NCBI RefSeq assembly: GCF_003628305.1
Contig: NZ_RBZM01000005.1
Location: 1-64,000, forward strand
Length of the DNA stretch: 64,000 nt
Direction: 5' to 3'
DNA from: Cohnella endophytica
Lineage (GTDB): Bacteria; Bacillota; Bacilli; Paenibacillales; Paenibacillaceae
Each line of letters opens with the position of its first letter. The first letter of the stretch is position 1. A program made the translations under genes and the position numbers. The notes beneath the pieces are model-generated. The model made no database searches. It worked only from the letters and a program-made list of their open reading frames with translations, and was not told the DNA's origin. Shown here piece after piece: positions 53,727 through 63,700 of the stretch.

Positions 53727-54755
53727 ATGAAAGTATGGATGTGGCCGAAATCCAGCGAGCTGAATTTCTACAGCGATTTGCTCTCCGATTCGCTCGGCGG
53801 AGCGGGGATGAAGATCGAGGATCTGAAGCATGGCAAGCTGATGCTCAAGGTCGGACGGGCAAGGCGCGGGGACATCGTCCACGTACATTGGATCCATCAT
53901 GCCTATCAGCACCGGAATGCTCTCGTATTCATGGCGAGAACGGCGATCCTCTTGCTGACGCTGCTGTATTTGAAGCTCATCGGCGTTCAAACCGTATGGA
54001 CGATTCACAATTTGTATCCCCATCAGGTCAAGCATCCTCGACTGGAGCGACTAGCCCGCGCGCAGATTTGCCGTTACTGCGCCAAGCTTGTCGTGGCGTC
54101 CGAGTCGATCAAGCGCAAAGCGATGAAGGAATTCGGCGTTCCGGAACGCAAGCTGTTCGTCGTTAAGCACGGACACTACGTCGGCGTGTACAAGTCGAAG
54201 GGAAAGGATGTGCGCAAAGCTTACGGCATCGGCGAGGACGCCGACGTTATTTTGTTCCTCGGGGCCATTAAAGCGTACAAGGGCGTCGAGGATCTCGTCG
54301 AAGCCTTTAACGCGGTCAAGACGAAGGATGCGTATTTGATCGTAGCGGGCAAAGCGGACGACAAGATGGCAGCTTATTTGCGACGGATGACGGACACGGA
54401 AAATATCGTCTTGGACCTTCGCTTCATTCCGAACGAGGAAGTCGCGGATTTGATTCGCGCTGCGGACGTCATGGCGATGCCGTACAAGGAAATCACGACC
54501 TCGGGGTCCGCGATTCTAGGTTTGTCCTTCCGGAAGCTGATCGTCATGCCGGATAACGAGTTCATCGACGAGTACTTCAAAGACGGCATGGTCGTCCGAT
54601 ACGATCCGGCCGAAAGCAACGGACTTACGAACGCGATGAAGACGGCGCTGAACGCGAAGGGGAGACGGAAGAAACCGAAATACGAAGAAGCGCTCGAAGA
54701 GTTGGAGTGGAGCGCGATCGCCGAGCGGATGAAAAACGTATATCAAGGAGGGTGA
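53727..54755 (+). CDS. Glycosyltransferase (GT-B, GT4-like)
   Basis: A 342-residue protein. VHVHWIHHAYQHRN and VWTIHNLYPHQ are acceptor-domain features; the donor side has ILFLGAIKAYKGVEDLVEAF and AMPYKEITTSGSAILGLSF, typical of GumH/AmsK-like and beta-mannosyl-type transferases. It begins after GGGGAAGGAG and ends 6 nt before the GT2 gene. Confidence 0.88.
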   Translation: MKVWMWPKSSELNFYSDLLSDSLGGAGMKIEDLKHGKLMLKVGRARRGDIVHVHWIHHAYQHRNALVFMARTAILLLTLLYLKLIGVQTVWTIHNLYPHQVKHPRLERLARAQICRYCAKLVVASESIKRKAMKEFGVPERKLFVVKHGHYVGVYKSKGKDVRKAYGIGEDADVILFLGAIKAYKGVEDLVEAFNAVKTKDAYLIVAGKADDKMAAYLRRMTDTENIVLDLRFIPNEEVADLIRAADVMAMPYKEITTSGSAILGLSFRKLIVMPDNEFIDEYFKDGMVVRYDPAESNGLTNAMKTALNAKGRRKKPKYEEALEELEWSAIAERMKNVYQGG

Positions 54756-54761
54756 CGAGCG

Positions 54762-55661
54762 ATGAAGGTTACGGTAGCGATCTGTACCCATAACCGCGCC
54801 AAGGATACGGGAGAGGCGATCGTGAGCGTTCTGACGCAAAGCTTCGACAAGAACCAAATCGAGATTATCGTCGTCGATAACCGTTCTACGGACAATACCG
54901 CGGAAGCGGTGCAAGCCTTACGCCGGATTCACGGAGATCGCATTCGTTACGTATTCGAAGACAAGCTCGGCTTATCCGTCGCCCGCAACAGAGCGATACG
55001 CGAAGCCAATGGCGAATTTATCCTGTTCTTGGACGACGATGCCCTGGCTTCCAGCCGCTGGGTACAGCATATCGTGGACGTGTTCGAGAGAGACGAAGCG
55101 ATCGGTTGCGTCGGAGGCAAGATCGATCCGATCTGGGAATCGGGCGAGCCGGACTGGATACCCGATGAATATCGCGCCGTGTTCACGATTCTCGATTATA
55201 CGAACGGCGTGAAAGAAATGCCGGCGCCCGCGATTCCTTACGGCGCGAACGTGGCGTTCCGGAAAAGCGTCTTCGATTGTTTCGAACCGTTCCGCGAAGA
55301 TCTCGGGAGAGTCGGCGGCAATCTGTTATCGAGCGAGGAGAGCGAGCTGATCGCGAGAATTCGCTCGAAGTACAAAGTTTTCTATTCCTCGTACGCGCTC
55401 GTCAAGCACAAAATCCCGAAGGAACGAACGACGAAGAAATGGTTCATGAAGCGGATTTTCTGGCAAGGCGTGAGCGATGCGGTCAGAATGCAGGACAAAG
55501 GCTTGAAATCCATAGCGAAGCATACGATTCGGATGATGCAAGCGGCCGCCGCGTCCTTGCTTTTAATCTTCCGCACGAAAAGGTTTATCCGGCAAGTGTT
55601 CAAGATCTATTACCGCAACGGTTCGCTCGTCGGAATTCTTCGTTATAACAGTAGGAGCTGA
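54762..55661 (+). CDS. Glycosyltransferase family 2
   Basis: A 299-residue GT-A enzyme. TVAICTHNRAKDTGEAIVSV, IIVVDNRSTDNTAEAV and the metal-binding FLDDDALASSRWVQ are present, with SSEESELIARI as the likely catalytic base region. The C-terminus carries a hydrophobic stretch (MMQAAAASLLLIF) that may touch the membrane. AGGAGGG precedes the ATG. Confidence 0.94.
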   Translation: MKVTVAICTHNRAKDTGEAIVSVLTQSFDKNQIEIIVVDNRSTDNTAEAVQALRRIHGDRIRYVFEDKLGLSVARNRAIREANGEFILFLDDDALASSRWVQHIVDVFERDEAIGCVGGKIDPIWESGEPDWIPDEYRAVFTILDYTNGVKEMPAPAIPYGANVAFRKSVFDCFEPFREDLGRVGGNLLSSEESELIARIRSKYKVFYSSYALVKHKIPKERTTKKWFMKRIFWQGVSDAVRMQDKGLKSIAKHTIRMMQAAAASLLLIFRTKRFIRQVFKIYYRNGSLVGILRYNSRS

Positions 55662-55669
55662 AAGAAGAC

Positions 55670-57043
55670 ATGGCACAATTGGCGGCGATTCACCGGGCTT
55701 GGAGAGGCAACGGTCTCGTTCAGACGATATTCCGGACCAGCGCGACCAATTTTCTGGTCATGGTCGTCGTCACGCTTACCTCGATCGTGACGGCCCGCAT
55801 GTACGGCGTCGACGGCAAGGGAGAGCTATCGGCCATCGTATTCTGGCCTACGCTGCTCGCGGGAGTGGTCGGGTTCGGATTGCCGACCTCCCTGATCTAT
55901 AACTTGAAGCATTTGAAAGGCGAGGCGGAGCATCTCGTCAGGGCGAGTTTCCTGTTTCAGATTCCCGTCAGCGCGGTCGTCGGCACCGTCGCTTGGATCG
56001 GCCTTCCGACCTGGCTAGGGAATTATCCCCCGGAAGTGATCGCGATAACCCGCTGGTACACGGCTTCGATGCTGCCGGTGCTGCTCGTGATCAACCTCGT
56101 CTCGGCGCTGGCCCAGAGCAAAGGGAAGTTCGCGGTATATAACGGAGTGAGGTTGTTCGTTCCGCTGTGCAACCTGGTGGGGTTGGTCGCCCTCTGGGCG
56201 GTCGGGAACTTGAGCTTGCGCGATTCCGCCCTCGTATTCGCGGCGACGAGCGTACTCGTCGTTTCCTGGGCGCTGTTCAGCATGGCGGAGGATATTCGGA
56301 TCGAAAGAATCCAAGGTTTTAAGGATCTGAAGGCGGCCAGGGCGCTATTCGGTTACGGCAGCAAAGTATTCGGCGTCGAGCTGCTTGGCACGTTATATTC
56401 GCAGTTCGACAAGCTCGTCATCCTCTCCATGCTGACGGCAAGGGATCTTGGACTGTACACGGTCGTCTTTGCTCTCTCTCGCGTGTATAACGTGGTGCAG
56501 ATGGCGATTACGAACGTCATTTTTCCGAAGGTTACGGGCATGGACAATGATCGGATCATCGCAACGGTAGGAAGAGCGTTCCGGCTATCTTTGCTATTGA
56601 TGACGGTCGTCGTCGTCCCGACGATGTTCATCGGCCGTTTCCTGATGGGAATTCTCTTCGGAGCGCCGTTCCTCGAAGCCAGTACCGCGTTTTACGTATT
56701 ATGTTTCGAATGCATTCTCGGCGGAGGCTCTTGGATACTGGCGTCGTCTTTCAACGCGATGGGAAGGCCCGGCCTCGTATTGCTTAGGCAGTCGATCGCC
56801 CTTGTCATCACCGTAGCTTTACTTTTCTTGCTCACCCCGGCTTACGGATTAAACGGCATCGCGATCGCGTTGTTAATCGGCGCCGTCATTCGGTTGGCAT
56901 TGACGTTAGCGTCGATGAGAATCGTTTTTCGCGTGCCGCTGAAGGGCATGTTGTTCGATCGGAACGATTTTCGTTTCCTCGCTGAACGCATGAAGGAGAA
57001 AAAAAGAAATAAAGGAGCCAGCGATCATGCCGACCGAGGTTAG
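55670..57043 (+). CDS. Oligosaccharide flippase (Wzx family)
   Basis: A 457-residue MATE/MOP-superfamily membrane protein with about twelve helices. It begins TIFRTSATNFLVMVVVTLTS and contains the loop FGYGSKVFGVELLGTLYSQFDKL typical of Wzx. It would flip lipid-linked repeat units to the outer face, where the Wzy-like protein joins them. The 3' end overlaps the pyruvyltransferase gene by 17 nt. Confidence 0.92.
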   Translation: MAQLAAIHRAWRGNGLVQTIFRTSATNFLVMVVVTLTSIVTARMYGVDGKGELSAIVFWPTLLAGVVGFGLPTSLIYNLKHLKGEAEHLVRASFLFQIPVSAVVGTVAWIGLPTWLGNYPPEVIAITRWYTASMLPVLLVINLVSALAQSKGKFAVYNGVRLFVPLCNLVGLVALWAVGNLSLRDSALVFAATSVLVVSWALFSMAEDIRIERIQGFKDLKAARALFGYGSKVFGVELLGTLYSQFDKLVILSMLTARDLGLYTVVFALSRVYNVVQMAITNVIFPKVTGMDNDRIIATVGRAFRLSLLLMTVVVVPTMFIGRFLMGILFGAPFLEASTAFYVLCFECILGGGSWILASSFNAMGRPGLVLLRQSIALVITVALLFLLTPAYGLNGIAIALLIGAVIRLALTLASMRIVFRVPLKGMLFDRNDFRFLAERMKEKKRNKGASDHADRG

Positions 57044-57977
57044 CGTTCATCCCATGGATTTATTGAAAGACCAGTTATTGCGCATTCTGGAGACGATTCC
57101 GCCGGGCTCGGACATTCAGTATTTGGATTATCCGGTCTACAACAACGGAGGGGACCTGTTGATCATGAAGGGAGCGGAAGCCTTCTTCAAGGCGAATCGG
57201 ATCCGCGTGAGAGGACGTTATAGCGTGCTTGATTTTCCTGACGGGCTGAACATCCCCGCCGATCAGATCATCGTCTTGCAAGGAGGCGGCAACTTCGGCG
57301 ATCTGTATCCGACGCACCAGAAGTTCAGGGAGAAAGTCGTTGCCGGCTACCCTCGCAACCGGATCGTGATATTGCCGCAGACGATTCACTATAAGGAGGA
57401 GGCGGAATTCGACCGAACGGCGGAAATCTTCAATCGCCATAACGACGTTCATCTGTACGTGCGCGATCCCCATTCCTACGAGATGGCTAGCCGCAAGTTC
57501 AATCGCTGCTCCGTCTACCTATCTCCGGACATGGCGCATCAACTCTGGCCGATCTTGCCGCGAAGCCGCCCGGAGAAGGAGCTGCTCTGTTTCTTCCGCA
57601 CGGATATCGAGAAGACGGGAAACCAAGATCGGCTGGAGCGGGCGGGGGGCGATTATTTGGACTGGGGCTCCTTGTACAACAAAGTCGAGAGGAAGTCGAT
57701 CGGCATGATCGGCAAGATGCTGAAGAAGCGGAGCGGGACGCTACCTTTGCCCGTACAGGCGATCTGGGGCAAATACAGCGATTATCTCGTGAGCAAGGCG
57801 GTCCGAAGGTTCAGCGGGTACCGAAGCGTTCAGACTTCCAGGCTTCATGGGCACATCCTTTCGTGCTTAATGGACAAGCCCAACGTGCTGCTCGACAATT
57901 CGTACGGCAAGAACTCCAACTATTACAATACGTGGACAAAGGGAATCGCATCCGCTCGATTGGGGGAATCGCAATGA
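57027..57977 (+). CDS. Polysaccharide pyruvyltransferase
   Basis: A 316-residue protein of the PS_pyruv_trans family (EpsO/EpsI-like). Features are YNNGGDLLIMKGAEAFFKAN, the IVLQGGGNFGDLYPTHQKF motif, RNRIVILPQTIHYK, HLYVRDPHSYEMA and TSRLHGHILSCLM. It transfers pyruvate from PEP to form a ketal on a sugar, giving negative charge. Pyruvylated wall polymers bind SLH domains when made by CsaB; whether this polymer does so is open. Confidence 0.92.
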   Translation: MPTEVSVHPMDLLKDQLLRILETIPPGSDIQYLDYPVYNNGGDLLIMKGAEAFFKANRIRVRGRYSVLDFPDGLNIPADQIIVLQGGGNFGDLYPTHQKFREKVVAGYPRNRIVILPQTIHYKEEAEFDRTAEIFNRHNDVHLYVRDPHSYEMASRKFNRCSVYLSPDMAHQLWPILPRSRPEKELLCFFRTDIEKTGNQDRLERAGGDYLDWGSLYNKVERKSIGMIGKMLKKRSGTLPLPVQAIWGKYSDYLVSKAVRRFSGYRSVQTSRLHGHILSCLMDKPNVLLDNSYGKNSNYYNTWTKGIASARLGESQ

Positions 57978-59356
57978 AAATCGTACTGTTGTCCGGAGGC
58001 TCGGGCAAACGCTTATGGCCGCTGTCGAACGAGTCTCGTTCCAAGCAATTCCTTAAGGTGCTTAAGAACGACGAAGGCGACCGGGAGTCGATGGTAGAGC
58101 GGGTATGGCGGCAGATTAATTCCGCAGGGCTAGGCTCGCATGCCTGCATCGCGACAAGCAAATCCCAAGTCGAGATGATTCGTAGCCAGCTCGGAAGCGA
58201 TGTCGAGATCGTCGTCGAACCGGAGAGGAGAGATACGTTCCCGGCCATCGCGCTTGCCGCGACTTACTTGTATTCGATGCAAGGAGTGAGCCTGAACGAG
58301 ACCGTCGTCGTCATGCCGGTCGATCCGTACGTCGACGAATCTTTCTTCCATCGGACGAAGGAGCTCGATCGCGTGCTGAACGAATCGGGAGCGAACCTGG
58401 CTCTTATGGGCGTCAAGCCGACGTTTCCCTCCGAGAAATACGGATATATCGTGCCGAATGCGGAGCCTGAAGGTAATGCCGTAACCGATAAGTCCTACTT
58501 GAGAGTAAACAGCTTCAAAGAGAAACCCCGCGAGGAAGAAGCCGCCGCCATGATCGAACGGGCAGCGCTTTGGAACTGCGGGGTTTTCGCGTTCAAGCTC
58601 GATTTTCTCATTAATATTCTGATTTCTTACGACCTTCCGATTCAATACGAAGAAATGTCGAAGCAGTACGGCAGGCTTCCGAAGATCAGCTTCGACTACG
58701 AGATCGTGGAGAGGTCCAATCATGTCGTGGCGCTTCCGTACGAAGGCGATTGGAAGGATCTCGGCACGTGGAATACGCTGACGGAGGAAATCGAGACGCC
58801 GGTTATCGGCAAAGCGATTATCGCCGGGGATTCGGGCAACACCCACGTCATTAACGAGCTGGACATCCCGATCACGCTGCTGAATCTTCCGAACGTCATC
58901 GTAGCGGCTAGCCCGGACGGGATATTGGTGTCCGACAAAGCGGCCAGCCCGCTCATTAAAGAAGTCATGAAGCATTCCGATCAGCGTCCTATGTACGAAG
59001 AACGGCGCTGGGGGCGCTATCGCGTGCTCGATTATTACAAATACCCGGATGGGAAGGAAGTATTAACGAAAAGAATATGCGTCGCTTCCGGCAGCAATCT
59101 CAGCTATCAGTATCACCAGCTCCGGGACGAGGTATGGACGGTCGTGTCCGGGCGGGGGGTCATGGCGCTGAACGGCCGTTATTTCCCGATTCAGTCGGGC
59201 GATGTTCTCGTCATCTCCAAGGAAAGCAGGCATAGCCTGCTCGCGGAGACGGAGATGGACATTATCGAAGTGCAGACCGGCACGGAGCTCATCGAGGAAG
59301 ACATTGTCCGGCTTGCCTTCGATTGGAACGAAATCATGGATATTTGCGCCGTATAA
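57974..59356 (+). CDS. manC: Mannose-1-phosphate guanylyltransferase / mannose-6-phosphate isomerase (type II)
   Basis: 460 residues. The N-terminal nucleotidyltransferase has VLLSGGSGKRLWPLSNESR, AIALAATYLY and VVMPVDPYVDE (~residues 1-335). The C-terminal cupin domain has RRWGRYRVLDYYKYPDG, SNLSYQYHQLRDEVWTVVSG and IIEVQTGTELIEEDIVRL, the type II PMI signature. It makes GDP-mannose, so mannose (or a derivative such as fucose) is a likely component. ATG 57974 overlaps the upstream stop by 4 nt. Confidence 0.95.
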   Translation: MKIVLLSGGSGKRLWPLSNESRSKQFLKVLKNDEGDRESMVERVWRQINSAGLGSHACIATSKSQVEMIRSQLGSDVEIVVEPERRDTFPAIALAATYLYSMQGVSLNETVVVMPVDPYVDESFFHRTKELDRVLNESGANLALMGVKPTFPSEKYGYIVPNAEPEGNAVTDKSYLRVNSFKEKPREEEAAAMIERAALWNCGVFAFKLDFLINILISYDLPIQYEEMSKQYGRLPKISFDYEIVERSNHVVALPYEGDWKDLGTWNTLTEEIETPVIGKAIIAGDSGNTHVINELDIPITLLNLPNVIVAASPDGILVSDKAASPLIKEVMKHSDQRPMYEERRWGRYRVLDYYKYPDGKEVLTKRICVASGSNLSYQYHQLRDEVWTVVSGRGVMALNGRYFPIQSGDVLVISKESRHSLLAETEMDIIEVQTGTELIEEDIVRLAFDWNEIMDICAV

Positions 59357-59381
59357 ACGGAGGAAAAAGGGAGTGTCGGGA

Positions 59382-60719
59382 ATGAACATTACGGTTATCG
59401 GAACCGGTTACGTCGGACTCGTGTCGGGCGTCTGCTACGCGGAGTTAGGCAATCAAGTGATCTGCGTGGACAAGGATCCGGGCAAGATCGACACCTTGAA
59501 CGCCGGAGGCATCCCGATCTATGAGCCGGGCTTAAAAGAGTTGGCCTCGGCGAATCGTTCCGCGGGTCGCCTTTCGTTCACGACCGATCTTGCGGAGGCC
59601 GTGCGCCTCTCGGAATTGATCATTCTCGCGGTCGGTACGCCTCCGCTCCCGAGCGGGGAGGCGAATCTGGCGTACATCGACCAAGCCGCACTGGAAATCG
59701 CGGACGCGATGAACGGCTACAAGATCGTCGCCGTGAAGAGCACCGTGCCGGTGGGGACGAACGAGCGGATCGGAAAGCTGATCAGGGCACGGACGAGCAA
59801 GCGGTTCGACAGCATTTCGTTGCCGGAATTCCTGCGGGAAGGTTCGGCGATCGAGGATACGCTACATCCCGACAGGATCGTAATCGGAGCGGAGTCGCCT
59901 AGCGCGGCGGCGACGATGGCGTTATTGCATCGCCCGCTTACGGAACGGATCGTCGTCACAGACATTCGCAGCGCGGAGATGATTAAGTACGCGTCCAACG
60001 CGTTTCTTGCCACGAAGATTTCCTTTATTAACGAGATTGCCAATATTTGCGAGAAGGTCGGCGCGGACGTAACGCAGGTGGCGGAAGGCATGGGGTACGA
60101 CAATCGGATCGGCCCATCGTTCCTCAAAGCCGGAATCGGATACGGGGGCTCTTGTTTCCCGAAGGATACGAGAGCGCTCATTCAGATCGCCGGCAACGTT
60201 GACTACGAGTTTAAGCTGCTGCGTTCGGTAGTGGAGGTGAACCAAGATCAGAGGTTCAACGTGATCCGCAAGCTGGAAACGATATTCGGCGGCGAGTTAA
60301 AGGGGAAGACGGTCGCGATCTGGGGACTGGCATTCAAGCCGAATACCGACGACGTGCGGGATTCTCCCGCGCTGGATATTATTCAGCATTTGGTGGACAA
60401 CGACGTGAATGTCAGAGCATACGATCCGATCGCGACGGCGAACTTCCGGACTCTCTTCGGCAAGTCCGACGTCGTCTGGTGCGACGAGGCGCTGGATACG
60501 GCCCGCGGGGCGGATGCCCTGTGTCTATTGACGGAATGGGAGGAGTTCTCCGAAGTCGATCTCGGTCGACTGCAGTCGGCGCTAAGCCAACCGATTTTAA
60601 TCGACGGACGTAACGTGTTCAAGGAAGAACATTTGTTGGGCACCGATTTCGTGTACTATTCCGTCGGACGTCCCAGCTTGAGCCAAGGCGTGAAGCAACA
60701 GGTTCCCGTGCTGCAATAG
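59382..60719 (+). CDS. ugd: UDP-glucose 6-dehydrogenase
   Basis: 445 residues. NAD-binding start NITVIGTGYVGLVSGVCYAE; substrate segment LPEFLREGSAIEDTLHPDRI; the catalytic Cys in GIGYGGSCFPKDTRAL (around residue 260); and C-terminal IWGLAFKPNTDDVRDSPAL. It oxidises UDP-glucose from GalU to UDP-glucuronate, predicting an acidic polymer. ATG 59382 follows GGAGGAAAAAGGGAG, so a much longer in-frame start is rejected. Confidence 0.97.
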   Translation: MNITVIGTGYVGLVSGVCYAELGNQVICVDKDPGKIDTLNAGGIPIYEPGLKELASANRSAGRLSFTTDLAEAVRLSELIILAVGTPPLPSGEANLAYIDQAALEIADAMNGYKIVAVKSTVPVGTNERIGKLIRARTSKRFDSISLPEFLREGSAIEDTLHPDRIVIGAESPSAAATMALLHRPLTERIVVTDIRSAEMIKYASNAFLATKISFINEIANICEKVGADVTQVAEGMGYDNRIGPSFLKAGIGYGGSCFPKDTRALIQIAGNVDYEFKLLRSVVEVNQDQRFNVIRKLETIFGGELKGKTVAIWGLAFKPNTDDVRDSPALDIIQHLVDNDVNVRAYDPIATANFRTLFGKSDVVWCDEALDTARGADALCLLTEWEEFSEVDLGRLQSALSQPILIDGRNVFKEEHLLGTDFVYYSVGRPSLSQGVKQQVPVLQ

Positions 60720-60752
60720 TAACCAAACAATCCTACGATAGAGGTGTCCCTA

Positions 60753-63700
60753 ATGACGTTAAAGACGAAAGCGATATTATCCACGCTAGCCTTATCCTTG
60801 ATTGCCTCTTCACTGGGAGGATTGCCGCTCAGCCGCAAAGGGCTGGCGGAGAAACTGGGTTTGTCCGAATTCGCTTATGCGGCGGAGGCGTTGCCTGAGC
60901 AAATTCCGGGTCAGTTGTCGCAGCCGGATTCGGATGCAGCTTCGCTGCCGGCGAAGGTGCAGGCAACGATGACGGGACTTCCCTCCGGCGCGTTCATCGG
61001 GAAGCTTAACGCCATTCATGCCGCGCTTGCGGCAGGAGATCCGGCGGATTATCAGGACGTATTGAACCTGCAGAACGAGATCGCCGGTTTGAACGATGCG
61101 ACCGATGCGCGACTGCTTGATCCGATCTGGAACAAGATAGCAGCCAAACTTCCGAATACCGTCGATAAGGCGGCGATGAAAACGAGTCTGTTCCGCTTGT
61201 TCAAAGCGGTCGGTTCCGTTCCGTACGATCCCCAGTGGGAAAGCTTGGAAGCGATCCGCGTCAATCCCGAGTACCGCGCCACATTGAAAGCGATCGCGGA
61301 GGCCGCCGGAATCGGGGGCATCAGCATGGAGGATCTGGTCGAGTTCCTGTTCGGCGACGGCGCGGGATTAAAAGGCGTAGAAGGAACGGTCGCGGATATT
61401 ATGGCCGGTAAGTCGGCAATCGAATTGTTTATGCTGTTAGGGGATAAGCAAGGTATGACGACGGTACTTCTTCAAGGCATGGGGCAATTGTTGGGCGAGA
61501 CCGGGTCGTATAAATTCAGCGCAGTGCTGGCCAATTTGGGCGTTACGCCGCAAGACGTGCAAACGATGGTATTCGGTTTTCTGGGCAGGCTTCAGAAGGA
61601 CGAGCCGGCCATTAACGCGATGACCGTTGCTTATCTTCGCACGGCGGCGACAGCCAAAGTGCAAACGAGGGATGATGGCCGTACGCAATCTTATCAGCTA
61701 TCGATATTCGGTATCGAGGTGCCAGCCTTGGCTTTGAAATGGACGAAGGTATCCGGGGATCCGGAAGTCAGCGTGGCGCAAAATGGCGTCGTGACGATTC
61801 CTCTCGCAGCGGATAAAGGCTCGGCGGTTATTCGGACGAGCCTCATTAATCCTTACGGCGGATCCGCGAAGGTGATCTTCGAACAAGGCATCACGTTAAG
61901 AGCGGATGACGGGGAGCAGACGAAATTCCCGGTCGCATCGCTTCTGGAACGCTTGAGCAAATTGCGGGCGGCGCTCTTGGCCGGAGATCCCGCAGACGCG
62001 GAAGCGGTTCGGGCCGTGCGGGACGAGATCGCTTCGTGGGATGCCGAGACAGGTTCGGCGCTCCTTGATCCGCTCTGGAAAGCGATCGCGGCCAAGCTGC
62101 CGGCTACCATCGATAAGGAGCAAGCCAAGGGAACGCTGTTCCGGCTCGTTCAAGCGATCGGTGCGATCTCGTACGATCCTCACGAGTCCGAACTGGAGGC
62201 CGTGCTGACGAATCCGGAATTCCGGGCGTTGCTGAAGGCGATCGGAGTAGCGGGAGGGGTGAAGAATCTCGCTGCGGACGATTTGCTCGTTTTCCTATTC
62301 GGAGACGGAGTCGAGCTTGGAGGCGTGGAAGGTGCCGTACGAGATCGGATAGCCGCGTTATCGCCGGAGGAGTTGCTGAGCTTGCTCGGCAGCCAACAAG
62401 GTTTGGCGGAGCTCGCGCAACAAGCGATGGGCGAGCTGTTCGTCCAGACGAAAAGCTATAAGTTGAGCGCGGCGCTGCAAGGGCTTGGAATCCCGCCTCA
62501 AGCGATACTGGCAACAGTTCTCGGCATTCAAGCGAAGCTGTCGAACGGAGAAGCCGCGGGACGTGCCTTGACGGTTGCCTTGATCCGTTCCGAGACGACA
62601 GGGGTTGCGGACGTAAGCGAGGACGGACTTACTCAACGATTCGTCTTGAAGACGTTCGGAGTCGAGCTTCCGGACTCCGCGCTTCGCTGGACGAAAGTGT
62701 CGGGAAGTTCCGACGTCAAAGTCGACGCTGCCGGGACGATCACCATTCCGCGCAAAGTCGAAACCGCGACCGCGATCGTTCAGGCGGAGCTGGTGAACCC
62801 CGTTACCGGTAAGGGCAAAACCATTTTCGTTCAAGAAGTAACGTTGAAATCGATCGGAGGCGAAGTGTTCCCCGTAGAAGCTTATCTTGCGCGGAAAGAG
62901 AAGCTGTGGGCGGCTCTCGCCGCGGGTGATCCTTCGGATGCGCAAGCCGTACGGAAGCTTAGAGACGAGATCGCGGGGTTAAACGTCTCCGCGAACCTGA
63001 AGCTGATCGATCCGATTTGGAAGCCGATCTCCGCGAAGCTTCCTGGAGACGCAAATTCGACGAAGCTGAGAACGGACTTGTTCAAGCTATTCCAGGATAT
63101 CGGCAAGCTCCAATACGATTCGCAAGCTTCCAATCTGGAAGCGTTATTGGCCAACCCGGATTATGAAGCGACGTTGAAGGCAATCGGGGCAGCGGGAGGC
63201 GCGAAAAGCTTAAAGGTTGACGATGTACTCGTGTTCCTCTTCGGCGACAGTGAAAATCGCGGAGGAGTGGAAGGTACGGTACGCGATCTCATGGCGAAGT
63301 TGAAACCTAAAAATCTAGCCGCCTTGGTCGACGACGCCGGAGCCCGGACCGCGATTCTGAACGAAGCGATGGGAATAGTGCTGGCAGACCGCGAGAACTA
63401 TGGTCTGAGCGAGGCTTTGGGCAACATCGGCGTTAAAGCATCGGATTTGCGGGCGACAATGTCCAACTTCCAATCCAAGCTCAAGAACGAAGAAAGAGCG
63501 GATAACGCCTTAATCGTCGCGCTATTCCGTTCCGAAGCGGTACCGTCGGTGAAAGTTTCTTCGAACGGCAAACGCCAGGATTATAGTCTGTCTGTATGGG
63601 GCGTCCAACTGCCCTCCTCTTCTCTGAAATGGAGCAAGGTTTCCGGAAGCAAGGACGTCAAAGTGGAAACGAACGGTACGGTTACGATTCCGAGTAAATT

